Shown piece by piece: positions 15,821 through 24,065 of a DNA stretch of 64,000 bases; the stretch's first letter is position 1, and every line of letters starts with the position of its first letter. Below the pieces are notes generated by a model. That model did no database searches, was not told the DNA's origin, and saw nothing but the letters and a program-made list of their open reading frames with translations. This DNA is from Chitinophagaceae bacterium (GTDB lineage: Bacteria > Bacteroidota > Bacteroidia > Chitinophagales > Chitinophagaceae): contig JADKHN010000001.1 in the NCBI GenBank assembly GCA_016721725.1, positions 310,001-374,000 of the forward strand, in the 5' to 3' direction. Both the position numbers and the translations under genes were made by a program.

Positions 15821-18800
15821 TCAGATGACCACATTCACCATCTTGCCTTTCACATAGATGATCTTCTTGGGCGTCTTTCCTTCCAGCCATTTTTGCACGA
15901 CCTCGTTTTGCAGTACCGATCCTTCCACCTGTTGTTGATCCAGGTCCAGCGACAGGTTGATCGTGGTGCGCAATTTCCCGTTGATGGAAACCGGGTATTC
16001 CTTAGTGCTTTCCACCAACAGAAGAGGGTCGTATACCGGGTATTTAGAATCCAGGACTGTACCTGTATTTCCCAAGTGCTGCCAGAGTTCTTCTGCGATA
16101 TGAGGCGCATAGGGTGTAAGCAGGATCAATAATTTTTCAAGCACTTCCCTTTTATGGCATTTCAGGTCCGCCAGGTCATTGACACAGATCATGAAACTGC
16201 TCACCGCCGTATTGAAACTGAATCGCTCCGTATCCTCCTCGATCTTTTTGATGGTGCGGTGGAGGATCTTCAGTTCTGCATCCGTGGCTTTATCCTCTGT
16301 CCATATTTTCCCTTTCACCTCATCAAAGAACAAGCGCCACAGTTTTCTTAAGAAACGGTGCACTCCTTCGATGCCCTTGGTATCCCAGGGTTTGCTCTGC
16401 TCCACCGGACCCAGGAACATCTCGTACATACGGAAGGTGTCAGCGCCGTACTTATTGCAGAGTTCATCGGGGTTGACGGTGTTGTATTTGGATTTGGACA
16501 TTTTTTCGACTTCGGAACCACAGATGTATTTTCCGTCTTCCAGAATGAATTCCGCCTCTGCAAATTCGGGTTTCCATTTCCTGAACTCTTCCATATTCAA
16601 TTCTACCCCGTCAACCAGGTTAACATCCACATGAATGTCAACCGCATCATATTTTTCTTTGAGTCCGAATGATACAAACCTATTGATATCGTCCTTTAAT
16701 CTGTATACAAACCGGCTGCTCCCCTGTATCATCCCTTGGTTGAGCAATTTCCGGAAAGGCTCATCAAAGCTGATCAGTCCGAGGTCAAACATGACCTTGG
16801 TCCACATGCGGCTATACAATAAATGCCCCACCGCATGTTCGGTACCCCCAACATAGAGATCAACCTGGTTCCAGTAATCGCTTATCTTCCGGTCGCAGAA
16901 AGTTTCCGTGTTGTTCGGATCCATGAAGCGCAGGAAATACCAGCTGCTGCCGGCATAACCGGGCATGGTGGAGGTTTCACGTTTGACCTCACCCCCAGCC
17001 CCTCTCCAAGGGAGAGGGGAGTGTGATCCCGTTCCAGGACGGCTTTCATCTTGCAATAGCGCATATTCAATCGTAATAAGCACCGAATTGATATCTCCTA
17101 AAACTTCCTGGTTTGAAAACCTGATCATCGTGAACCCGTTTTCCAACAACCAGGCTTCGCGACCCTGATCGAATTTTCTTTGTTCCTCCTGATTATGATA
17201 TTCACCATCAATTTCTACGATCAGGCTTTTTTCAAGGCAAATGAAATCCGGGATGTACCCGGCCACCGGATGCTGCCGCCTGAATTTAAAGTCCTTTATT
17301 TTCCTGTTTCTTAATTCGGACCACATGATCGCTTCCGCTTCAGTGGGCTCTTTTCTGTTCTGCCTGGCGAAGGCAATGGTCTTTTTCCATTCTTCCACCG
17401 TACTGTTCATGTAACCGGGATGCTCCTTCATCCCCCTCTCCTTCGGAGAGGGGTTAGGGGTGAGGTCAACGGAATGCTCAACCGCTCCACTCGTATGTTT
17501 AAAGGAGTCAGTGGTGAGGTAAACCCACTCCTTCAAATTCGCCAGCGGCCCTTCCCCTTCCGGGCCCGGCCCATATTTATCGACATGAGGCAATTCCAGC
17601 GGCAGTTCTTCCGCATCCAATGGAATGGCGATACCATCGTTCCAGATGATGGGAAAAGGCTCACCCCAATAACGCTGACGGCTGAAGCCCGCATCCCTCA
17701 TCTTGTAATTCACCTTTCGTTTGCCGATGCCCATTTCTTCGATCTTGTTCACGGCTATGCCGATCGCGTCCTTCATCAGCAGACCGTTCAGGAAACCGGA
17801 GTTTTCGAGAACGGCTTCCTTGGTGGGGTTGGCCTCGTCACCATTGTAATGCCCGCCGATGATATTGGTAATGGGAATACCGAAATGCTTCGCGAATAAA
17901 AAGTCGCGCTGGTCGCCACAGGGTACGGCCATGATGGCGCCGGTGCCATACCCGGCCAGCACATATTCGGCCGTCCAGATGGGGATCGCTCTTCCATCAA
18001 AAGGGTTGACCGCGTAAGCCCCGGTAAAACAACCCGTGATCGTTTTCGTTTCGGCCTGCCGCTCCCGGTCGCTCCGGCTCTTTACATAGGCCAGGTATTT
18101 ATCGATGGCTTCTTTTTGTTCGGTTGTTGTGATCTGTTCCACCAGTTCATGCTCCGGTGCGATCACCATGAAGTCAACCCCGAAGATCGTATCCGGGCGG
18201 GTGGTATAGACCCGCAGTTTTAATGGCACTTCACTAACTGCCGACTGCGAATCGCCAACGGCAAACTCAATTTCAGCTCCTTCTGAGCGACCGATCCAGT
18301 TCTTCTGCATCTCTTTCATCGCGTCGCTGAAATCCACTTTCTCCAGTCCTTCCAGCAAACGGTCGGCATAGGCCGTAATGCGCAGGAACCATTGCCGCAT
18401 CTTTCTTTTCTCCACCGGGAAACCGCCCCTTTCGCTGACGCCGTTCACCACTTCATCGTTGGCCAGTACCGTGCCCAGGGCTTCGCACCAGTTCACTTCG
18501 CCGTAGGCGCTGAAGGCCAGGCGGCGTTTCATCAGCCAGTCGCCTTTCTCTTTTTCAGAAAAGCCCTTCCATTCCTCTGCGGTGAAATGTTTCGATCCGG
18601 TTGTTTCATATTTCTTCACCAGGTCGCTGATCGGCCTCGCCTTTTGCTGCGTGTTGCAGAAATAACTGTTGAACAGCTGCAGAAAGATCCACTGCGTCCA
18701 TTTATAATACCGGGGATCGCTGGTCTGTACCTCGCGGCTCCAGTCGTAACAGAATCCGATCTTATCCAGCTGTCTTTTGAATGTAGCGATATTCTTCTTC

Positions 18801-19120
18801 GTGGTCTCTGCCGGATGCTGGCCGGTTTCCAGGGCATATTGTTCGGCGGGTAAACCGAAGCTGTCGAAGCCCATCGGATGAAGCACATTGTAACCCTTCA
18901 GCCGTTTGTAGCGGCTGTATATATCACTGGCGATATAACCCAGCGGATGCCCCACATGCAAACCCGCCCCGCTGGGATATGGAAACATGTCGAGCACATA
19001 ATGCTTCGGCTTCGATGATTCATTGGAAACGGCGTAAACCCGGTCCTCTTTCCAGCGCTTTTGCCAGTATGTTTCTATTTTCCGAAAATCGTATTCCATC
19101 AGCGATTGAATATTGCCCAT
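15821..19120 (-). CDS. leuS: Leucyl-tRNA synthetase with an inserted DUF559 endonuclease-like domain
   Basis: 1,099 residues, about 160 more than usual. LeuRS charges tRNA-Leu in the cytoplasm. The class I signatures are intact: PYPSGAGLHVGHPLGY (HIGH motif) near residue 55 and EKMSKSKYN near 870, with the editing domain in between (TTRPDTIFGVDF, GTGAIMAVPCGDQRDF). Between EWVYLTTDS and ETSTMPGYAGSSWYFLRF, residues about 551-713 are foreign and in frame: DLTPNPSPKERG, then a DUF559 domain, then SPLPWRGAGGEVK. Removing them leaves a normal length of about 936. Homologues usually start at the Met of MEYDFRKIE (19099), so that start is equally likely. Whether the insert is tolerated in the folded enzyme is not known. 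Confidence 0.92.
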   Translation of the reverse strand: MGNIQSLMEYDFRKIETYWQKRWKEDRVYAVSNESSKPKHYVLDMFPYPSGAGLHVGHPLGYIASDIYSRYKRLKGYNVLHPMGFDSFGLPAEQYALETGQHPAETTKKNIATFKRQLDKIGFCYDWSREVQTSDPRYYKWTQWIFLQLFNSYFCNTQQKARPISDLVKKYETTGSKHFTAEEWKGFSEKEKGDWLMKRRLAFSAYGEVNWCEALGTVLANDEVVNGVSERGGFPVEKRKMRQWFLRITAYADRLLEGLEKVDFSDAMKEMQKNWIGRSEGAEIEFAVGDSQSAVSEVPLKLRVYTTRPDTIFGVDFMVIAPEHELVEQITTTEQKEAIDKYLAYVKSRSDRERQAETKTITGCFTGAYAVNPFDGRAIPIWTAEYVLAGYGTGAIMAVPCGDQRDFLFAKHFGIPITNIIGGHYNGDEANPTKEAVLENSGFLNGLLMKDAIGIAVNKIEEMGIGKRKVNYKMRDAGFSRQRYWGEPFPIIWNDGIAIPLDAEELPLELPHVDKYGPGPEGEGPLANLKEWVYLTTDSFKHTSGAVEHSVDLTPNPSPKERGMKEHPGYMNSTVEEWKKTIAFARQNRKEPTEAEAIMWSELRNRKIKDFKFRRQHPVAGYIPDFICLEKSLIVEIDGEYHNQEEQRKFDQGREAWLLENGFTMIRFSNQEVLGDINSVLITIEYALLQDESRPGTGSHSPLPWRGAGGEVKRETSTMPGYAGSSWYFLRFMDPNNTETFCDRKISDYWNQVDLYVGGTEHAVGHLLYSRMWTKVMFDLGLISFDEPFRKLLNQGMIQGSSRFVYRLKDDINRFVSFGLKEKYDAVDIHVDVNLVDGVELNMEEFRKWKPEFAEAEFILEDGKYICGSEVEKMSKSKYNTVNPDELCNKYGADTFRMYEMFLGPVEQSKPWDTKGIEGVHRFLRKLWRLFFDEVKGKIWTEDKATDAELKILHRTIKKIEEDTERFSFNTAVSSFMICVNDLADLKCHKREVLEKLLILLTPYAPHIAEELWQHLGNTGTVLDSKYPVYDPLLLVESTKEYPVSINGKLRTTINLSLDLDQQQVEGSVLQNEVVQKWLEGKTPKKIIYVKGKMVNVVI
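16983..17469 (-). mobile_element. DUF559-encoding insertion element inside leuS
   Basis: 487 bp bounded by inverted repeats of 25 bp with 23 matches (TTGACCTCACCCC at each outer end, continuing into CCCCTCTCC). Each end also holds its own hairpin, CCCCTCTCC-3 nt-GGAGAGGGG (16999-17019 and 17433-17453). The interior encodes a DUF559/Vsr-like PD-(D/E)XK domain of about 120 residues: EAIMWSELRNRKI, FKFRRQHPVAGYIPDF, SLIVEIDGEYH and GFTMIRFSNQEV. The conserved Asp of YIPDF and the Glu/Asp of VEIDG look catalytically intact. It is read in the leuS frame. There is no intein splice-junction chemistry (no N-terminal Cys/Ser block, no HN-C/S end). Element identity and mobility are inferred. Confidence 0.7.
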
Positions 19121-19230
19121 TGATTATTAAATATTATGTACCCGGCTTCATTTCATTCCATATTCAGTTCCTTATGTGAAAGAAAAGTTATTTTGACAAC
19201 AGGACATCACATAATCCACAAAAGGAAAAA

Positions 19231-19299
19231 TATATTTGGCAGGCAACCGTTTAGAAGACAGCAAAAATAAGGCAAAGCAGCTAAAATTGGTTAGTTTTG
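19231..19299 (+). promoter_or_regulatory. Candidate -7 boxes upstream of ftsX
   Basis: The 229-bp leuS-ftsX divergent region has two plus-strand matches to the Bacteroidota -7 consensus TAnnTTTG: TATATTTG at 19231-19238 and TAGTTTTG at 19292-19299. No TTTG -33 box at the preferred 19-bp spacing was found for either, so these are weak calls. Confidence 0.3.
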
Positions 19300-19349
19300 C
19301 TGCACTTCAGGATTCAATAACCCATTAACCCAAAAAACGAGATCGATCC

Positions 19350-20228
19350 ATGGCGCAATTCGGAAAATCAAGCAATAAACGCGGCAAACCCACCTACGCC
19401 TATGCCATTATCGGCGTTTCGCTCGTCCTCTTCCTCTTTGGCATCGTGGGATGGTTCTTTTTGAACCTGCGCAAGACCGGTGATTATGTGAAAGAGAACA
19501 TCCAGGTCCACGCCTGGCTCAACCCCGATGCCTCCAAGAAAAGGATCGACAGCCTGCAGAAACACATCGCCGCGCTGCCCTATGCCAAGAATGTGGAATA
19601 TATCACCAAACAAAAAGCCATCCAGCTCTGGAACAAGGATAATGATACCACCTGGAAGAAATTCCTGGAAAACAATCCCCTGCCCGAAAGCATCGATTTT
19701 TACATCAAGGCCGACTATGTACAGAAAGACAGCCTGAATGTGTTATCCACCAGCCTGCAAAATGATTTTCCCGGGGTGATCAAGGAATTCCAGTTTCCCA
19801 CGGAGACCATTACCAAAGTGAGCAAATTCGTTCAGACGGCGGCCATTTTCTTTCTCATAGCGGCCATCATTCTAACCATCCTGGTGGTGTTCTCCATTGA
19901 TAATACGATCCGCCTGGCCATGTACAGTAACCGGTTCCTGATCAAGACCATGCAGATGGTCGGCGCCACCCGCTGGTTCATCGCCAAGCCCATCAATATC
20001 AGGGCCATCATCAACGGACTCATCGCTTCCGGCATTGCCATCGCCGCCATCTGGGGCACCATATTGCTGATAGAAGGATTCGCCCCCGATTTCAAGCTCC
20101 TGCGGGATACCCCCAGTATGATCATCCTGTTCCTCATCATCATTTTCCTGGGTGTCAGCATCACCCTGGTGAGCACGCACCGTTCGGTGATCAAATACCT
20201 GCGCATGAAATTGGACGATTTATATTAA
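19350..20228 (+). CDS. ftsX: Cell division protein FtsX (permease)
   Basis: 292 residues with the FtsX plan: a cytoplasmic N-terminus, TM1 (AYAIIGVSLVLFLFGIVGWF), an extracytoplasmic domain of about 120 residues (NIQVHAWLNPDASKKRIDSL, YITKQKAIQLW, LPESIDFYIK), then three C-terminal TM helices (AIFFLIAAIILTILVVF; INGLIASGIAIAAIWGTILL; IILFLIIIFLGVSITLV). With FtsE it forms an ABC-type complex that controls cell-wall hydrolases at the septum. ftsE is not adjacent, which is usual in Bacteroidota. It is followed 24 bp later by a DUF3098 gene and then uppP, a common order in this phylum. Confidence 0.93.
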   Translation: MAQFGKSSNKRGKPTYAYAIIGVSLVLFLFGIVGWFFLNLRKTGDYVKENIQVHAWLNPDASKKRIDSLQKHIAALPYAKNVEYITKQKAIQLWNKDNDTTWKKFLENNPLPESIDFYIKADYVQKDSLNVLSTSLQNDFPGVIKEFQFPTETITKVSKFVQTAAIFFLIAAIILTILVVFSIDNTIRLAMYSNRFLIKTMQMVGATRWFIAKPINIRAIINGLIASGIAIAAIWGTILLIEGFAPDFKLLRDTPSMIILFLIIIFLGVSITLVSTHRSVIKYLRMKLDDLY

Positions 20229-20252
20229 TTTACAGCCTCAATCAACTAACCG

Positions 20253-20504
20253 ATGAGTAACGATAAGAAAACCACTCCTGCCAACAACAGTTTATTCACC
20301 CGGGAAAACTATATCTGGATGCTGGCCGGCCTCGCCGTAATGGCGCTCGGCTTCTTTTTGATGGCCGGCGGCAAAAGTTCCGATCCCAACGTGTTCAACG
20401 ACAAGGACGTCTACAGCCCCGTTCGCATTACCGTAGCCCCCATCCTCATCATAGGCGGTTTGCTGATCGAGATCTTCGCGATCATGAAAAAACCAAAAGC
20501 ATGA
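20253..20504 (+). CDS. DUF3098 small membrane protein
   Basis: 83 residues with two predicted TM helices (YIWMLAGLAVMALGFFLMAG and ITVAPILIIGGLLIEIFAI) joined by a polar loop containing GGKSSDPNVFND. It matches the DUF3098 family, which is typical of Bacteroidota and often sits between ftsX and uppP, as here. A link to the envelope or division is suggested by context only. An intrinsic terminator follows at 20531. Confidence 0.85.
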   Translation: MSNDKKTTPANNSLFTRENYIWMLAGLAVMALGFFLMAGGKSSDPNVFNDKDVYSPVRITVAPILIIGGLLIEIFAIMKKPKA

Positions 20505-20530
20505 CCGGGTTTCAAGGCAAATAATTAATT

Positions 20531-20556
20531 GCGAAGTTTACGACTTCGCTTTTTTA
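20531..20556 (+). terminator. Intrinsic terminator after the ftsX-DUF3098 pair
   Basis: A 7-bp perfect stem (GCGAAGT/ACTTCGC), 5-nt loop (TTACG), followed by a T-rich tail. It lies between the DUF3098 gene and uppP, so uppP probably has its own promoter or depends on read-through. Confidence 0.7.
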
Positions 20557-20579
20557 TTTTTACGTTCCAAACCGTTCAA

Positions 20580-21368
20580 ATGGACACTTTACAATCGATC
20601 ATCGTCGCCATTGTGGAAGGACTCACTGAGTTTCTTCCGATCTCATCCACCGGTCATATGATCATCACGGAAAAACTGATCCATCTCCCTGAAACCGATT
20701 TCACCAAGGTCTTCACGGTGGCCATCCAATTGGGCGCCATCCTTGCCGTTGTTGTCTTGTACTGGAAGAAATTCTTCGATTTCAGCAAATGGCAGTTCTA
20801 TGTGAAACTGGCCGTTGCCGTCCTGCCCGCCCTGGCCCTCGGTTTCCTCTTTTCAAAGAAGATCGACGCCTTGCTTGAAAGCTCCCTGACCATAGCCATC
20901 TCCATGCTGGCCGGAGGCATTGTTTTATTGTTTGTCGATAATTTCTTCAAACACCCTTCCACCGACAGTGAAGAAAAGATCAGCTATCCGAAAGCCTTCA
21001 TCATCGGTTGCTGGCAATGCCTCGCCATGATACCCGGTGTGAGCCGTAGCGCCGCATCGATCATCGGCGGCATGCAACAAAAACTCACCCGGAGCGAAGC
21101 GGCCGAATTCTCCTTTTTCCTCGCCGTACCCACCATGCTGGCCGCTACCGCATACAAGCTCTATAAATACTATACCGACAACGGGGGCTTTACCGCCAAT
21201 GAAATGAAACAGCTGGCCATCGGCAATGTGGTCGCTTTCATTGTAGCCGTCCTGGCCATCCGGTTCTTCATCGGCTTTCTGAAAAAACATGGTTTCAGGA
21301 TCTGGGGCTATTACCGTATCCTTCTCGGCCTGATCCTCTTCATCCTGATCTATTACGGGTATCTCTGA
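20580..21368 (+). CDS. uppP: Undecaprenyl-diphosphate phosphatase (UppP/BacA)
   Basis: 262 residues from ATG 20580. The earlier in-frame ATG (20529) lies inside the terminator hairpin and is rejected. It recycles undecaprenyl pyrophosphate to the monophosphate for peptidoglycan and glycan lipid carriers; mutants and over-producers alter bacitracin sensitivity. Both signature regions are present: EGLTEFLPISSTGHM near the N-terminus and PGVSRSAASIIGG around residue 160, with the catalytic Glu, His and Arg. About seven to eight hydrophobic helices follow the family plan. Confidence 0.95.
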   Translation: MDTLQSIIVAIVEGLTEFLPISSTGHMIITEKLIHLPETDFTKVFTVAIQLGAILAVVVLYWKKFFDFSKWQFYVKLAVAVLPALALGFLFSKKIDALLESSLTIAISMLAGGIVLLFVDNFFKHPSTDSEEKISYPKAFIIGCWQCLAMIPGVSRSAASIIGGMQQKLTRSEAAEFSFFLAVPTMLAATAYKLYKYYTDNGGFTANEMKQLAIGNVVAFIVAVLAIRFFIGFLKKHGFRIWGYYRILLGLILFILIYYGYL

Positions 21369-21441
21369 CCAAATACCTTCCGGCGGGTATTGCATGATTG
21401 GTCAGGAAAGATTATCTATGCAGTCTAAAACAACCTTCAAA

Positions 21442-21888
21442 ATGAAAACAACCCTTCAGCTCATTGTCCTCGCCCTGGGCTTATTCGCCCTTTCCGGTTG
21501 CGATACTCACGGAAAAAAATACAATCACAACAGCAAGCAGAACGTTTATTATAAAGGTGACGGACTGGATGAGGCCGCCGCCAAAAAACTGGCTGATTAC
21601 CTGGCGGAAATAAAGTACTTCGACGGCGACAAGGAATTATCTGTTCAGATCACCAAGGAAAAAGAGACCAAGGATACCGTCAACATCAATTTCGTGGTTG
21701 ATGAGGCAAAAGTGACCCCGGAGATCGAAACCACCTTCCTGTTGCTGGGAGGCTTCATATCCAATAAAGTATATAAAGATGGCCCGGTGAACATCAATTT
21801 CATCGACTCACATTTCGGGCTCATCAAAAAACTGGGTTATGCCAAACCCTATGTTGAAGAGCCTGCTGCCGATACCAATACCCAGTAA
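21442..21888 (+). CDS. Predicted lipoprotein of unknown function
   Basis: 148 residues from ATG 21442, chosen because it gives a lipoprotein signal with lipobox LFALSGC (Cys20); an upstream ATG (21394) adds 16 polar residues. The mature part is charged and shows DGLDEAAAKKLADYLAEI followed by beta-rich segments such as DTVNINFVVDEAKV and GPVNINFIDSHFG. I do not recognise the family. It is probably anchored in the outer or inner membrane facing the periplasm. It lies 8 bp before the DUF3667 gene and is probably co-transcribed with it. Confidence 0.7.
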   Translation: MKTTLQLIVLALGLFALSGCDTHGKKYNHNSKQNVYYKGDGLDEAAAKKLADYLAEIKYFDGDKELSVQITKEKETKDTVNINFVVDEAKVTPEIETTFLLLGGFISNKVYKDGPVNINFIDSHFGLIKKLGYAKPYVEEPAADTNTQ

Positions 21889-21896
21889 ACCGATCC

Positions 21897-22697
21897 ATGG
21901 ATACCAGCCAGGCTGAGACCCCAGAACGGATATGCCCCGCCTGTTCCAAACCAGGTTCAGGTGAATTCTGCACCCATTGCAGTGAAGTGATGTCGCCACA
22001 GCGGCTATCGATCAGCCATATCATTAAAAGCATCCCTGATGTTTTCTTTGACCTGGACCAGGGCCTTTTTTACACCATCAAAACCATGTTCACCCGCCCC
22101 GGCGAAACCATACGCCGGTATTTCGACGGTGAGAGGCAAAAACATTATAAGCCGCTCAAATTCGTTTTGTTCATCGGCGGACTTTACGCTTTTCTTTTCA
22201 TCAGTTTCGATATCCACGGATCTTCATCCGGTGTTTACGAAAACCTGCTGAAAGATACGGCTGAAGGCCAGCTCAGGGGCAAACTGCTTGACCAGTTCAC
22301 CGCGAAGTGGACCTCGGTCATCATGCTGATCCAGTTCCCGCTGATCGCGTTGTTCACCTGGATGGCATTCAGAAAGAAAAGATATTATTATGGGGAACAT
22401 TTTGCAGCCAATGCCTTCATCATCGGCGAGGTTAGTCTTTACCAGGTCCTGCTCTTCCCGGTTTATTACCTGTTGAACGGCACCGCCTGGGTAGATACCA
22501 TCGGCGGTCTCTATTCACTCTGGATCTTGTTCTATTATACCTATGCCTTTTACGACTGGATCTATCACCGGAAAACGGTCGCCGGGTTTTTGATCAGCTT
22601 CTTCCTGGTATTAGGACTTTTCCTCCTGGTCAGCCTCGTCACCTTTTTCATCAGCCCGATCCTTTTTTACGGCAAGATGGCGATCTGGGGTGAATGA
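21897..22697 (+). CDS. DUF3667 zinc-ribbon membrane protein
   Basis: 266 residues. The N-terminus holds a zinc-ribbon-like CPAC-x8-CTHC pattern (ICPACSKPG, FCTHCSE), then a cytoplasmic stretch with FYTIKTMFTRPGETIRRY that is characteristic of DUF3667, and four to five predicted TM helices. The family is abundant in Bacteroidota and has no known function. The gene starts 8 bp after the lipoprotein gene. Confidence 0.8.
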   Translation: MDTSQAETPERICPACSKPGSGEFCTHCSEVMSPQRLSISHIIKSIPDVFFDLDQGLFYTIKTMFTRPGETIRRYFDGERQKHYKPLKFVLFIGGLYAFLFISFDIHGSSSGVYENLLKDTAEGQLRGKLLDQFTAKWTSVIMLIQFPLIALFTWMAFRKKRYYYGEHFAANAFIIGEVSLYQVLLFPVYYLLNGTAWVDTIGGLYSLWILFYYTYAFYDWIYHRKTVAGFLISFFLVLGLFLLVSLVTFFISPILFYGKMAIWGE

Positions 22698-22754
22698 TGA
22701 AAATTTGGAACCTTATCCCGATTTTCGTTATTTTCATTCTTCATACCAACCAGC

Positions 22755-24065
22755 ATGCAAACTGCTTCCAAAAAGGTCATCAACGGCTGGGCCATGTTCG
22801 ACTGGGCCAATAGTGTTTACAACCTCGTCATCACCTCCACCATCTTTCCCGCCTATTACGAATCGATCAGCGCGGAAAGACAGGAAGCCGGCGTGAGTTA
22901 TGTCAGGTTCATGGGACGGGAATTCGTGAATACATCCTTATACAATTATACCCTGGCCTTTGCATTACTTATCGTGGCGCTTATTTTACCCCTGCTCACT
23001 TCCATCGCCGATTTCAGGGGAAACAAGAAAAAGTTCATGGCCTTCTTTTTCACCACGGGAAGTATTGCCTGCGCCGGTTTATACCTGTTCAAGGACCCCC
23101 ACACATTGTGGATCGGCATCTTATGCATGGCCATCGCCTGCATCTGTTTCTGGAGCAGCTATGTATTCAGCAATTCTTTCCTGCCCGAGATCGCCGCACC
23201 CGAAGACCGTGACCGCGTCAGCGCCCGGGGCTTCGCTTTCGGTTATGTGGGCAGCGTCATCCTGCAGGTCATCTGTTTCGTTTTCGTCATGAAGAACGAC
23301 TGGTTTGGTATAACGGTCAGTGAAGGTTCAAGGATCTCTTTTTTACTGGTGGGGGTCTGGTGGCTCGGCTTCGGATATTTTTCCCTTTTCCGGCTCCCCA
23401 AACCCATGGCGGCGGGCAACCTGTCCTCCTCAAAAAACTTCCTCACCAACGGATATACCGAACTCCGGAAGGTCTGGAATCAATTGAAAAAGATGCCCGT
23501 CATCAAAAGATACCTGGGTTCTTTCTTCTTTTACAACATGGGTGTTCAAACGGTTATGCTGGCTGCCACGCTCTATGGTAAAAGCGAACTGGAGATCCCG
23601 GTGGAGAACCTGATCATCGCCATTTTACTGATCCAGCTCGTGGCCATACCCGGAGCGTTCTTCATCAGCAAACTGTCGGGCGTCATCGGAAATTTCAAAG
23701 CCCTGATGATCGTGATCTTTTTCTGGATCCTCATTTGCATCGCCGCGTATTTCGTTCCCAAACACAGCATCACCTTGTTCTACATGCTGGGAGCCTGTGT
23801 CGGTTTTGTCATGGGCGGGATCCAGTCGCTCAGCCGCAGCACCTATAGCAAGCTGATGCCCGAGACCAAGGACACGGCATCCTTCTTTAGTTTCTATGAT
23901 GTCACTGAAAAGGTGGCCGTGGTGATCGGCATGCTGAGTTTCGGATACATCACCGAGATCACCGGCTCTCAACGTACCTCGGTACTGGCCCTGGCCAGTT
24001 TCTTCGTGGTTGGACTGGCCCTTCTTTATCTCGCCTTGAAAAAACAACAACAGGAAGCGAAATGA
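22755..24065 (+). CDS. MFS transporter, UMF1/Atg22-like family
   Basis: 436 residues, about 12 TM helices. The opening KKVINGWAMFDWANSVYNLVITSTIFPAYY is the hallmark N-terminus of UMF1 (Atg22-like) transporters (here split: INGWAMFDWANSVYN then a Phe-Pro-Ala-Tyr-Tyr segment). GGIQSLSRSTYSKLMPE near residue 350 is the second conserved block. In yeast Atg22 exports amino acids from the vacuole; bacterial substrates are not established. Its last 4 bp overlap the next gene (ATGA), so the two are translationally coupled. Confidence 0.88.
   Translation: MQTASKKVINGWAMFDWANSVYNLVITSTIFPAYYESISAERQEAGVSYVRFMGREFVNTSLYNYTLAFALLIVALILPLLTSIADFRGNKKKFMAFFFTTGSIACAGLYLFKDPHTLWIGILCMAIACICFWSSYVFSNSFLPEIAAPEDRDRVSARGFAFGYVGSVILQVICFVFVMKNDWFGITVSEGSRISFLLVGVWWLGFGYFSLFRLPKPMAAGNLSSSKNFLTNGYTELRKVWNQLKKMPVIKRYLGSFFFYNMGVQTVMLAATLYGKSELEIPVENLIIAILLIQLVAIPGAFFISKLSGVIGNFKALMIVIFFWILICIAAYFVPKHSITLFYMLGACVGFVMGGIQSLSRSTYSKLMPETKDTASFFSFYDVTEKVAVVIGMLSFGYITEITGSQRTSVLALASFFVVGLALLYLALKKQQQEAK

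Noticed and set aside
16983..17469. Intein or group I/II intron in leuS
   Set aside because: There is no Cys/Ser/Thr at the start, no HN followed by Cys/Ser/Thr at the end and no intron core structure. The length and ends fit a short inverted-repeat element instead.
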